This document shows positions 12,237 through 22,020 of a stretch of 64,000 nucleotides of DNA, piece by piece. Positions within the stretch are counted from its first letter, which is position 1. The number at the start of each line of letters is the position of its first letter. Made by a program: the position numbers and the translations under genes. This DNA comes from Tetracladium setigerum (lineage: Eukaryota; Ascomycota; Leotiomycetes; Helotiales), in the NCBI GenBank assembly GCA_031472005.1, contig PZJY01000003.1:3364975-3428974 (forward strand). The letters are read 5' to 3'. Below the pieces are notes generated by a model. That model was not told the origin of the DNA, did not search any database, and worked only from the letters and a program-made list of their open reading frames with translations.

Positions 12237-12745
12237 TTAGTAGACATAATTCCCAGAGTCCGTATTCTGAATATGAGAGAGAATGCATACGGATATCAGG
12301 GTATCCGCTGCCATTATGCAGACATACTTGAACTCAGCAGCTGCATAAAACTTTCCTCCCTCACTCACAGATAATGATGCTCGATCAAGTTCAAAAAGGT
12401 GAGCTGCAAAGATATCTAAAGTGGTAGCTTTGTATCCATGATGGATCATCTCAGCAAACTATACTCCGGTAGAATTTCGTCAATAGTGTCGGTCCACATT
12501 ATCTGTCACTGTTCAATAAAACGTGCCAGCACTGTTGCTGTCGTTGGCTCTGTGAGACCGGATATATTGAAAATATCTGTTTGTGCAATGGGTGTAGAAT
12601 TTCCATACTTTCGAACACCAGCCACGACAAAATCGGTTCGGTCCTGATTTAATACTCCAACAGCTAGACCAGGGACTTGAGATCGTTGCTGTATGCTTTC
12701 TATTTCAACCTTTAAAGTTTGAAGAGTTCCTATCTCCCAAGACAT
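12237..12745 (-). pseudogene. Remnant of a serine beta-lactamase-like / transpeptidase-like gene
   Basis: The minus strand from ATG 12745 reads VPGLAVGVLNQ..FVVAGVRKYG..IFNISGLTEPTTATVL, which is the N-terminal part of the class-C-like fungal beta-lactamase-related family. The active-site tetrad SxxK is replaced by GLTE, so both catalytic residues are lost. A TGA at 12506-12508 ends the frame. The next codons (WTDTIDEILPEYSL) still match the family, then comes a second stop and a frame change into ATTLDIFAAHLFELDR. With several independent defects and no C-terminal half, this is a dead fragment. Confidence 0.75.
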
Positions 12746-13173
12746 ATTAGCACGGCCTTATGGATGTGCTCCGCCGCCTTGGGCATTGATTGGCTGAGAG
12801 GCTCGATGACAGTTTTCCTGGTCGGTTGCAGTGGTTGACTAATATGTTGAGTATTGGGGGATTTATCTGGAGTATTGAGAGGTTTCCTCGGCAAAGGGAC
12901 CTTTGGTCTCCTACCAAGCTTAGCAAAGCTATCTCTTAACATAGATGATAACCTGTCTTGGTTTTGTGGTTTCCGACTCTCCTTCATCGGCTCAGCTCTT
13001 GGATTCCGTGCATGTTGCGGCGTGAAGTGTCTTTCACTGGGTTCCATCCTATGGATAGCCTCAGACCACGCATTCAACTCTTTGGCATCAACAAATTCGT
13101 CTGGCCAATGAATACCGAGGTCGTCTTTCTCGGTGATAATGTCATAAAAACTCTCCGTTTTTGTCATGGTCAT
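12730..13173 (-). CDS. Hypothetical protein, 147 residues
   Basis: An uninterrupted frame of 147 codons from ATG 13173. The product is hydrophilic, rich in Pro, Lys, Arg and Ser (for example KPQNQ, PRKPLNTPDK), without signal peptide or membrane segment, and likely disordered. I do not recognise it. Its 3' end overlaps the start of the beta-lactamase-like remnant by 16 bases. It sits between two pseudogenes, so it may itself be a relic or a chance frame. In its favour are its length and a biased, non-random composition. A short repeat covers its 5' side. Confidence 0.35.
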   Translation of the reverse strand: MTMTKTESFYDIITEKDDLGIHWPDEFVDAKELNAWSEAIHRMEPSERHFTPQHARNPRAEPMKESRKPQNQDRLSSMLRDSFAKLGRRPKVPLPRKPLNTPDKSPNTQHISQPLQPTRKTVIEPLSQSMPKAAEHIHKAVLICLGR

Positions 13174-13180
13174 ATTTGCA

Positions 13181-13216
13181 ATTGTTTTGTTGTTTCCAAC
13201 ACAGGCAAATATATAG
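13181..13216 (+). repeat. Dispersed short repeat, copy 2
   Basis: Partner of 9681-9716: 22 identical bases followed by a similar GGCAA..ATATAG tail. This copy lies just upstream of the 147-residue frame that starts at 13173 on the minus strand. Confidence 0.55.
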
Positions 13217-13323
13217 ACCTATGTAGGGCAGCTTGAATCTTGATCATGATAATATTCTGGCAAGACTCTTTTCTATCTGTGACAACAAGGAAAGGCTAAA
13301 ATTTCTACGACCAGTGCACTCAC

Positions 13324-14301
13324 ATGAAAATGACGACCATAAAGATCGCAATATTTGGCATCACGGGGAACCAGGTAAGGCTCATCATTTCTCCTTCTTG
13401 TGAAAGTTCATCCGTCGACTGAATACCAGGGCTCCTCAGTTGCAGAAGATTTTGTCTAAGACCCCGGATGGTCGGTCAGAGGTATTACCCGCGATTCATC
13501 GAAAGAGTCTGCCAAAGCATGGGCCGCTCGTGGCGGTGACGTTGTAGTCGCCGATCTGGACGTACCTGGGTCTATGGAAAAGGCATTTCGCGGGCCAAAC
13601 GTCATCTTCGGAACCACGGATTTGTGCAGCACTTTCAAGACCCCAAGATCGTTGCCAAAGCTCAAGAATAAGGTCGTCTTATCAATGAATTGGCGCCTTA
13701 ACGCGAGTTCGAACAAGCCAAAAGTGGTATCGATGCAGCAGCCGCAAATATTTCCACGATAGATCTCTTTGTTCTTAGCACGCTGAGTGACGCCAAGGGG
13801 CTAAGCGAAGGCAATATTCAGCACAACCTACATTTTGATTGCAAGTGGGCGGCGGTTGAGTACCTGAAGGAGAAGCATTCGGACCTGTGGAAGAAAACGA
13901 GTTTGTTGCAGCTGGGTATCTTCGCGAGCGATTGGAGAATTCCATATTATGCGCACAAGAAACAAGATGACGGGACATTCAAGTTGTACTTGCCTATGGA
14001 TGGCGGGAAAAAGTTCCCCATCATAGATCCAAATGCAGATACTGGTAGGTCTTTCAATGATTCGTACCAAAACAAAAGTCCTTATAGCATCCAATGCAGC
14101 AAGCTGATTGAAGTAGGCAACTTGACAAAAGCTCTCGTCCAAATTGCGCCAGGTACTCAGCTTGTCGGGGCGACCTCGATGATGACTCGGAACGAGTGGT
14201 GTAATATTTGGAGTCGGGTGAATGGAGTGAAGTGTATATTCGAGAGGTTGAATCGTGGCTTATTTATTCACTCACGCCTTTTCAGGCTTTTTTTAAGTTA
14301 G
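13324..14301 (+). pseudogene. Inactivated NmrA-like family gene
   Basis: Exon 1 (13324-13374) encodes MTTIKIAIFGITGNQ, the start of an NmrA-like nucleotide-binding fold. The intron 13375-13429 is still well formed. Exon 2 starts GSSVAEDF and then meets TAA at 13457-13459. The same frame continues DPGWSVRGITRDSSK..AWAARGGDVVVADLD..GPNVIFG. One base is missing near 13624-13627 and two more TAA codons follow at 13669 and 13699. From there a long open stretch keeps the family's C-terminal half (HFDCKWAAVEYLKEKH, SLLQLGIFASDWRIPYYAHK, LVGATSMM). A probable second intron lies near 14045-14120. At least four defects make this a pseudogene whose 3' half has decayed little. It differs from the intact NmrA-like gene at 5721. 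Confidence 0.85.
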
Positions 14302-14747
14302 GTAGTACACACGAAAAGCGGCGGACTCAAATATACGGAATGTGGTGCGTATTATCTATCCCGCGAGCTCGGAGTACCCGCCTCTCCCGCAACTTGGCAG
14401 CCTAGTTGGGTCAGTCAGTTGTTGTCACATAGTGTGTACAGAGTACCTTAACCATCGAAGCAAAAACGAGCAATTGTGGGGATTCAATCAACTCAATGAC
14501 AGTACAACCGGGCTCGGGGTTGTATCCGGAAGAGTAACCCTTGCGATGGTCAGGCTCTCCAGGGGAGCCTGACCAACTGAAATGGCAAGTGCAATCGAGA
14601 ACTGTCCTAGGCAACCATTTTATCCTCTCCAGGTATATATATAGTAGATTATTGACGGATTTCTGCCTCGGAACGCAAGACAGCCACAAGTTCCGACAGA
14701 CAAACACCTCTCGCCGCAAAGAATGATGCTAGAGAGCTCAACTCACC
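14302..14747. other. Intergenic, promoter of the next gene
   Basis: No gene. A short inverted repeat, CAGGCTCTCCaggggagCCTG, lies around 14551-14571. Confidence 0.45.
14634..14644 (+). promoter_or_regulatory. TATA box of the 642-residue protein gene
   Basis: A TATATATATAG run lies about 105 bases upstream of the start codon at 14748. Confidence 0.45.
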
Positions 14748-16676
14748 ATGGATCCTCAACAGCCACATTCCGACACAATCTTCAACAACTCCGAGACTTG
14801 GTCTCGCTTGAATGGGCCAGACAATTCGAATGATGAATTCTACTACGAGGAGACCTACGACTCGCCATCTACCACAGTGGAGCAGCACGATTCGTCGCAG
14901 GTCAAACCGATGACAAGCTCCGTGATCCCAACGTCAGACAGTACACTGGTCCGAATACCTTTCAAATCGCCTCCAGGCACGTCGCTTCGGATTTGTCCCA
15001 AATACATTCCAATTGACCATGCAATCGACTGGTACTATCATCCAACATCATCGAGCTTTCTGATCTGCTCTAATTGCTACGCAACACATATTGCAAATAC
15101 AGCTTTCGCAAGCTCCTTCGTACGAGAATTCAAGTCCGAGATTTCGTCACGCACCTGTTTATTTCATGTCGAGAGGATACAAACGCTTCTGTGGCCAACC
15201 GCAATTGCAACCGGAAATCTCGGCGAAGTGCTAAAATTTATGGAACGAAGAAGTCAACTCAGATGTCCCGGAACCAGCAAAAATAACGACACTAGCATCA
15301 AATATTATTCACACAAAAACAATGAGCCAGTGGATGGCTTCATCGTCTGCGCCGCATGTTATGAGGACATGATTCTTGCCAAACCATTTGCAGATGAATT
15401 CCAGCCATACCCAGGAGTCCAAACTAAAGAAAACTTCTGGGCTTGCGATGCATCAGTTCCCTCAGTAAGACGAGCTTTTGAAAACAGCAGTGACAGCGCT
15501 ACGTGGTCACAAGCAGCCCGCTTTGGGATCGGACGAATTTATCTCGAACCATGTCCAGGAAACAGATCAGGAGACACCACCAGGGCACAATGGTACAGGC
15601 TTATCAACAACATCGAAGGGTTCACCATCTGTGAATCTTGCTTCTTTGACCGTGTTGCAAATACGTCTTTTCAAAAATACTTTGAATTCGCTGCACCAAA
15701 GTGGCAGAGTGGCTGGGCTTGTGACCTTTCCGCCTGGTCTGTGTCATTCGCCCTGGACGCTGCGATTCTAGGAGATGACTTTGATATGTTCTGGAAAACA
15801 GCCAACAAGATCATGCATTCCCCATTCTGCGCACCGCAAGGAATGGAAAGCGATGTGTGGTATACGATTGAACCCGGTCTCAAGGACTTCAATGTATGCC
15901 CCGCTTGTTACGAGGGTATGTTCCAGGCCTACAACTGCGGGCATCATCTCGTTCCACAATCATTCAGCAGCGAAGATACCAAGCCAGTGACCTGTAGCAT
16001 GTGGCGAGAAAGTTCTCGTGGACGAATGTATATGCTAAAGTTCTGTGAGGCCATTGACACACTTCAGTTTCATCTCTTCTCAGACCTCGTCGCCAAAGTT
16101 TGTTCTGCGCTGAGCTGTCCTCGCGACGCGAATTGGACGAACAGAAATTGGTATGGCTATCAGGACGCATTGTTCTGCGAGGAATGTTACGTCTTGTTTG
16201 TGAAAGATACTTCACTCGCACAAAACGGTAAACTTCAACTCAACCGCGAAGTGGTACCAGAGGAAAGATTCTGCTCTATCTGGTCTCCTCGGATGCGCAT
16301 GAAGTGGCTCGAGGCTTGCTCCACTAGTGACGTGGAGCCCTTTCTCGCTTTTGCACGACACAGAACCTTAGTCCATTCACGCACGATGCCGGAAGTTCGC
16401 AGACTCCTGGAAATGATGCAAATGCGACAAATGATGAGCTTATCTATGGGATATATGGCGATGATGACACATGCTGGAGATAGTATCAACAACATGGCCG
16501 GAAACACGAGTGAGAGTTGGAGTATCTCCACATCAGATGGTTTTCATGGGACGGGTGGAAGTGAGCTCGGAGCACAGAGGCAGGCTGATTTTGAGAGAAG
16601 TATGGTCGATGCCAGTAGATTGGACGGGATGGCGAGAGGAAACTATCTGGAGGCACTTTGGAAAGCGGTGGAATAG
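14748..16676 (+). CDS. Uncharacterised fungal protein with repeated CxxC[YF] modules
   Basis: A single exon of 642 codons in good context (CACCATGG). The first 70 residues are low-complexity. Then about five repeated units appear, each built as a Cys-Pro-like start, a tryptophan pair near WY, and a CxxC[YF] hook: CSNCY, CAACY, CESCF, CPACY and CEECY. Units are 90-110 residues apart and most are followed by a W-A-C-D or C-S-x-W motif. The repeated cysteine pairs suggest small metal-binding or disulfide modules. There is no signal peptide. The last 80 residues are Met- and Ser-rich. I do not recognise a named family. The gene is intact and unlike any neighbour. Confidence 0.8.
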   Translation: MDPQQPHSDTIFNNSETWSRLNGPDNSNDEFYYEETYDSPSTTVEQHDSSQVKPMTSSVIPTSDSTLVRIPFKSPPGTSLRICPKYIPIDHAIDWYYHPTSSSFLICSNCYATHIANTAFASSFVREFKSEISSRTCLFHVERIQTLLWPTAIATGNLGEVLKFMERRSQLRCPGTSKNNDTSIKYYSHKNNEPVDGFIVCAACYEDMILAKPFADEFQPYPGVQTKENFWACDASVPSVRRAFENSSDSATWSQAARFGIGRIYLEPCPGNRSGDTTRAQWYRLINNIEGFTICESCFFDRVANTSFQKYFEFAAPKWQSGWACDLSAWSVSFALDAAILGDDFDMFWKTANKIMHSPFCAPQGMESDVWYTIEPGLKDFNVCPACYEGMFQAYNCGHHLVPQSFSSEDTKPVTCSMWRESSRGRMYMLKFCEAIDTLQFHLFSDLVAKVCSALSCPRDANWTNRNWYGYQDALFCEECYVLFVKDTSLAQNGKLQLNREVVPEERFCSIWSPRMRMKWLEACSTSDVEPFLAFARHRTLVHSRTMPEVRRLLEMMQMRQMMSLSMGYMAMMTHAGDSINNMAGNTSESWSISTSDGFHGTGGSELGAQRQADFERSMVDASRLDGMARGNYLEALWKAVE

Positions 16677-16845
16677 TTATCTAGCCGATAGTGATCAAGT
16701 GCCCACCGCCTAGCGTTAAGTTTAATTATATTTAACCAATTACGCGAGTAACCAACATCTATCTACCACGGTGTCGCTACTACAAGAGTGAAAGTTAATG
16801 TACTCACTTGTCAACAGCTTTGAGTAATAATCCCAATACCATGCT

Positions 16846-17313
16846 TTAGCCCCTCAGTTGTCGAAGCGAAGCATTCATACTAATCTCCCTCCAGACGTAC
16901 TTTGCTTTCGCCATCTTGTTTCCCTTGACAGAATTCACAGTGCTCTGCAACTGCGTCTCGCCAACCATAGCATTCACTTCGCTTGTCAAAACCTCCATCG
17001 TCATGGTACCACCCAACAGACTCAAATCTAACACCTCAATCAAACTGGGGGGCATTTCCCTTGCTTTTCCGGCAGCACCTTTTACCCCAAATTTCGCGCT
17101 TGATAAACCCCCGTCTTGATCATAATCGGAAAGCCCAAAATGCGGCTGAATCTGCGCAAGCGCGGCGGCTGAAACGGTGCATTCTGTCTGAATGAGAAAA
17201 AGACAGCTATGCGCGGAGGTATACGACTCAGAGAGGAGAGAGAGCGACTTGCTAGTCTTGACAATTGAGACTATGAGCGTGGAAACGGTGGCTGTGATAG
17301 TTAGTGGGTCCAT
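16846..17313 (-). CDS. Short protein with a HeLo-like / fungal NLR N-terminal domain
   Basis: I take ATG 17313 as the start because MDPLTITATVSTLIVSIVKT is the usual opening of the fungal HeLo-like N-terminal domain; the frame upstream to 17415 is unrelated. The product has 155 residues. After the opening helix come SKSLSLLSESYTSAH and a stretch of helices with IQTECTVSAAALAQIQ, typical of these helical bundles. In fungi such domains head NLR-type receptors or cell-death effectors in allorecognition. Here the protein ends without NACHT, ankyrin or other downstream parts. It is either a stand-alone N-domain or a truncated receptor gene. No stop or frameshift is evident within it. Confidence 0.6.
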   Translation of the reverse strand: MDPLTITATVSTLIVSIVKTSKSLSLLSESYTSAHSCLFLIQTECTVSAAALAQIQPHFGLSDYDQDGGLSSAKFGVKGAAGKAREMPPSLIEVLDLSLLGGTMTMEVLTSEVNAMVGETQLQSTVNSVKGNKMAKAKYVWREISMNASLRQLRG

Positions 17314-17949
17314 GATACTGTTTATGTGAGGTGAGTGTCGGAAAAGCTTATTGGCAGTTAGTGTTCTAAAGAAGTAATCACGAAGCCGTAGAAGAGATTG
17401 TATGATTATCCTCATTCCGAATCTCAGCTCCTGCGGCTAGAGCAAGCCACATTTAGCTTCGGAGCGCATATATCTCGTGGCAAAGACTTGAAACAAGGTT
17501 TGCAGAATTCTAGTGATTTCCAACGCTTGGCGGTTGCATAGGAGTTTGACTGAGTTCCAGTACAGTGTGCTAGGTATCTCGAGCGCTAGGTCTTAGAGAG
17601 ATATTCTCTTGATTGGGGTAGTAAGAACATGCTCAGTCCGCCTGTCGTTGATTCTTCTCTTACAATCATTAATGATCCACGTAGCAGTAGCTTTTCCTCT
17701 GATAAATTAATATAATGGCTCAATCTTATGCAAGGTTTCTTAAAGAACTAGATTTATGATTTTGGGATTCTTAGAGAAATGGTACACCTTCGTAATTACT
17801 TCGATAATTGATGTTGCAAGTTGCGCACTGCTATCCGATTGCCCTTCCTTCTTTGACTAAGTTTCAAGCCCCTGAGAGGGAGTTATTCGTCATGGCTATG
17901 CGATCTCTAAGCCTTTGCTCTTCCATCTGCTGCGGGTCTGGTGTATGCT

Positions 17950-18108
17950 TTAAAAGGCGGCCTCTATTTCTTCCATCGCGTCTTTGGCAATGTCGAGTTC
18001 ACGCTTGCATCTCTCTATTGCGTAGTCATCCTCGTGATTTCGTTCAAAGGCATCTTGCCTAGCTTGAGTAGAGCCAGCTTTGGCTTTTGCAAATGGATTA
18101 TTGGCCAT
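17950..18108 (-). CDS. Possible small protein or gene fragment, 52 residues
   Basis: ATG 18108 opens a frame of 52 codons whose product is highly charged and helical (MANNPFAKAKAGSTQ at the start, RCKRELDIAKDAMEEIEAAF at the end). The composition is more protein-like than the AT-rich surroundings. It is too short to recognise and may be the remains of a longer coiled-coil gene. Confidence 0.2.
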   Translation of the reverse strand: MANNPFAKAKAGSTQARQDAFERNHEDDYAIERCKRELDIAKDAMEEIEAAF

Positions 18109-18120
18109 TTTAAGATGAAG

Positions 18121-18336
18121 AATGCCCGGTGTTTAGCCAAGCAGGGTTGTAAAAGCTGGAGAATCAGCTAAGACCTCCTGAAAGACTATAAAAATGCCAG
18201 GTGTTTAGCCAAGCGAGAGGGTTCAAGCACCAGGGTTCAGCCGTATGGCATCAGTCCCCTTGATTGTTGCAGAGCACAAAGTTTGAACGGGGGCTGTTGA
18301 GGCCTCGAAGGATGGAAATGCCTGGTGTTTAGCCAG
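18121..18336. repeat. Three copies of a GCC[T/A/C]GGTGTTTAGCCA motif
   Basis: The core GGTGTTTAGCCA occurs three times, near 18127, 18201 and 18320, each preceded by AATGCC and followed by AGC or GGC. The third copy forms a perfect six-base stem, GCCTGG/CCAGGC, around a seven-base loop TGTTTAG. The other two stems are imperfect. Function unknown. Confidence 0.5.
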
Positions 18337-19030
18337 GCGGTTTAAGAATTTGGCCGTGAGGCTTTAGTTCCGTGAGAGCTGCGCTAACTAGGCGCTTCTT
18401 CCGAAGAAGAACAGTTCAGAAGGTACGAAAACCGGGAGTGCAGTGGACGTGATCTTAAAAAGTTGGCGACGGCTTTGTATTTGGTGAAGTAAAAGAATTT
18501 CTCCACCCTGAAAAGAGTGTTAAGTGCTCCTGCTGCAATACGCCTAGAATGACCATTTCAATATAAACTGCTTTAAATTACATTGCGCCAGAAGCTCCCT
18601 AACTCTTTTTATCATATATATATATTGCAAACATTTATAAACAAATATTAGATAGTCCTGTTAGCAATACCAATCAATATTTGTTTCAATATTCATATAT
18701 GGCGGGCGACATCTCCTCCGACACCCGCTCGTAATCCTCCGTCAATGAGCCTATCCATGTTTCAAGTTAAGCATAAAGGCCCTGCAATTGGCCGGAAAAA
18801 TTGGGGCTCTTTAAATACTGGATTTTGGGAAAGCGGGGAACAAACTGTTTCCTGTAATCGTGGCAGGACCTTTTGCTTCTTTGGGGATACTCCGATTTCG
18901 ATCTCTTGGCATATGAGAATAGTCGTTGATTGCAATTTACAAACGTCGGAGAAATCACTACTCTGCCACTGCCCATGACAGTTGACAAGACGGATTTGGA
19001 ACGGCCTGAAATTGGCCGCATGGCTCGCAT

Positions 19031-19039
19031 TATATAAAG
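19031..19039 (+). promoter_or_regulatory. TATA box of the rhamnogalacturonan lyase gene
   Basis: TATATAAAG lies about 85-90 bases upstream of the start codon at 19123. Confidence 0.55.
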
Positions 19040-19122
19040 GGAAGACGAGTCGTTTGGTCACTTAGAACCACTGCACGCAATCCTTCAGTCTCTTCTTTCG
19101 ACCGCTGGTGATCAAGACGGTT

Positions 19123-21069
19123 ATGATGTTCTTCAAAATTCATGCAACTATGTTGCTCCTTTCAGTATTTTTCTTCTGCACCTTGGCCCAAAGACCAATG
19201 GAAAAACTTGGTCGTGGAGTTGTAGCGGTGCGCCAAAATTCCGTTGCTGTTTTGGTCACCTGGCGACTGCTCGGTCTCGACCCAACAGATATCGCTTTTA
19301 ACGTGTACCGTGCATCTGGTACTGGTGCTACTGTCAAGCTCACCTCAACTCCTCTCACTAAGGGAACCAACTTTGTTGACAGCACCGCTGTTCTTAGTCA
19401 AGCCAATACGTATCACATCAGACCAGTCATTAACAACGTGGAACAAGCAGCAAGCGGTACCTTCACTCTTCCTGCCAACAATGCCTACGAGCCAGTGGTG
19501 AGGATCCCCCTTCGCAATGGAGGCCCAATCAAATACGTTTGGGTGGGAGATTTAGATGGAGACGGCGAATATGACTTTGTGATTGACAGACAGACATCCC
19601 CTCAAAAGATCGAAGCCTACACAAGCAAGGGCGTTTTTCTTTGGGACGTCGATCTTGGTCCCAACAGTGTCAACCAGGATAACATCGAACCTGGTTCCTC
19701 CACCATTGACGTTGGCCACTGGGATGGGGTGACCGTCTATGATTTTGATAGCGATGGACGAGCGGAGGTTGCCATTCGCATTGCCAACGGGGTTCGTTTC
19801 GGCAACGGACAGACATTCAGTAACTCAAACAACAACAACCAATTCATTGCGATCCTCGATGGAAAAACGGGTGCACTTCGTGCCTCCGCACAAATTCCAA
19901 CGGATTATATCAGTGATGGACCCCTCGCGGCACGCTTTGGAGTTGGTTACCTTGATGGTGTGAAGCCCCATCTCGTTACCTATCTCAAGAATAGGAAGGA
20001 AAACGGCGACTTCAATCTCATGATGTGTGCCTGGACATTCAACGGTAGCGCTGTCAGCAGAATATGGAAGTGGCTCCGCGGCACGCAAAATGCTCCAGAT
20101 GGACATAACACACGAATCATTGATGTAGATGGAGATGGCAAGGACGAGGTTGCTGAGATTGGTTTCACTCTCAATGGTGATGGAACTGTACGCTACTTAA
20201 TGGGACCTAAAGGTGTCAACCACGGTGACAGATTTCACATTGCCAAGATGGATCCGGATCGTTCAGGGCTTCAAGGTTATGCTGTTCAGCAGGACAACCC
20301 TACCTTCCTCACCGAGTATTGTAAGTCAATCATCATCTTGTACACATTAAATTTCCGCAAAGACACATTGTCTTGTTGATGACGCTCGCAAGACATCTGA
20401 ACTTGGTCTTTATTATTCCATTTTATATATCTTCTCTTTTGCAGACCAAAAGTACTAAATTCACTTCTTTCAGACTATGACGCGAAAGACGGAAACATCC
20501 AATGGCGCCACTACGGGACAGCAGTAAGTGACATTGGTCGTGGCTCAGCTGGTGACATTGATCCACGTTTCCCTGGCATGGAAGTCTGGTCATTCGGTGG
20601 AGTCTATAATGCACGCACCAATGGTCTTACCGAGCCTAACACTGGTCTTCGACCATGGCCACATCTCAATCTGTTCTGGGATGGCGACGAGCTGATCGAA
20701 CTTTACAACGACGGAAAGATCGAGAAATGGGACTGGCTGAATCCAAAAGCAACCGGAAGTTTGCCACGTATCGATCAGATCTGGACCTACGGTGGTGTCT
20801 CATGGTCTTCGCCCAATCCCCAATTTGTAGGCGACATCTTGGGTGATTGGCGCGAGGAGGTCATCGTCACCAATGCGGCTTATAATCAGTTGTTGATCTT
20901 TACCACCGACATCCCCAGTGACATTCGACTATACACATTGGCGCACAACCCCGCATACCGCAATGCGATGACACTAAAGGGTTACATGCAATCTCATCAC
21001 GTGGATTATTTTATTGGAAAGGGAATGGCAACGCCGCCACAACCAAAGATTCGTTACGCTGGCACTTAA
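19123..21069 (+). CDS. Secreted rhamnogalacturonan lyase, polysaccharide lyase family 11
   Basis: Two exons (19123-20320 and 20474-21069; intron 153 nt) encode 597 residues. I use ATG 19123 (MMFFKIHATMLLLSVFFFC), which gives a clear signal peptide. An N-terminal Ig-like domain (VTWRLLG..FNVYRASG) is followed by a beta-propeller with repeated calcium-binding loops: DLDGDGEYDF, DFDSDGRAEV and DVDGDGKDEV. PL11 enzymes of the YesW/YesX type have this layout. They cut the rhamnose-galacturonic acid backbone of pectin by beta-elimination. Other family marks are TNGLTEPNTGLRPWP, GDILGDWREEV and HNPAYRNAMTLKGYMQSHH at the C-terminus. The reading frame is intact. Together with the tannase-like esterase it points to pectin use. 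Confidence 0.94.
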
Positions 21070-22020
21070 GGTAGTATAGTTTCCTTTTATGAAGTGAATA
21101 TAGGGGTGTGGCAGATGGAGCAACGTTCTTTGTATATATTCAAATGGCAATGACATTCATTACAAGATAGAAGAAATCAAGATAAGTCAAAATGACTATG
21201 CCGAGCGTTGACAAGTAGTCATGAAGTGATGGTCCCGTCAAGTGAGATCAGTCAGCATAGCGTTATGTCTGGCGGCCTACTACTTATTTGGGCGCAGTCT
21301 TTCGGTGAAAAACCAGTGGCACGGTTCTGATTATGGCCCGTGAAAGCCCTTGGTATTAGTGTTTCGTCGAGAAAATGCGTAGCAAAGGAAAATCAAAATG
21401 TAAGCCTTCTCCTCTCTAATGCATATGCCCAACTGCACTTGGGGTCAATTTCATTTCTCTGCCGTCTGAAGGTGTGACCGACCATCCTACCCCCGCGGTT
21501 CCGCTCCCTCGGTACCGGACCCACTATATCCCCACACCCTGGTACCTGGGCTAGTGTGGTCCATCCCGAGCCCTCCTGATTTGAGATGCTACCCATAATA
21601 GATTCCACATCTAGATATTCTGCCAGCCATAGTAATTTTATTGTTGTATTAGACACGTATCGGGTACATTTCGTGTAAGAGTGTACAGGAGCGTTTCTAC
21701 CTGTCTTTTCTATCTTCCTCTTTTATTATCGCTATCTTTCTATGTTTCCTTACCATCTGCAGAAGCATCATCAGTAGTCCCGTCCAAAAGGTCAAATGCC
21801 AACCGCGTCAGGAGATACTTCGGGCTTACATATAGTGGTGGACTTTCCAGTTACATGTTAAGCTTTCTTCAAACGTTCTAGCTCCATTCCATACTTCCCT
21901 ATTATTCTCCCTTCGACTTCTACTACCCTAGATCTCCAAGCCGAGCCGACTACCGCCAACGTTCAGACTTTTACAATTGCAGAACTCATCACGATTCAAC
22001 TAGACAAGAAGCTCGAAGGA
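21070..22020. other. Intergenic, grading into a gene relic
   Basis: No intact gene. Weak coding-like fragments begin after about 21690, upstream of the relic at 22021. Confidence 0.4.

Larger units (their letters stand above)
17314..19122. other. Long intergenic stretch with a local repeat and one possible tiny frame
   Basis: No long gene. It contains the 52-codon minus-strand frame at 17950-18108 and three copies of a short hairpin-like motif between 18121 and 18336, listed separately. It also holds the promoter of the rhamnogalacturonan lyase. Confidence 0.5.
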
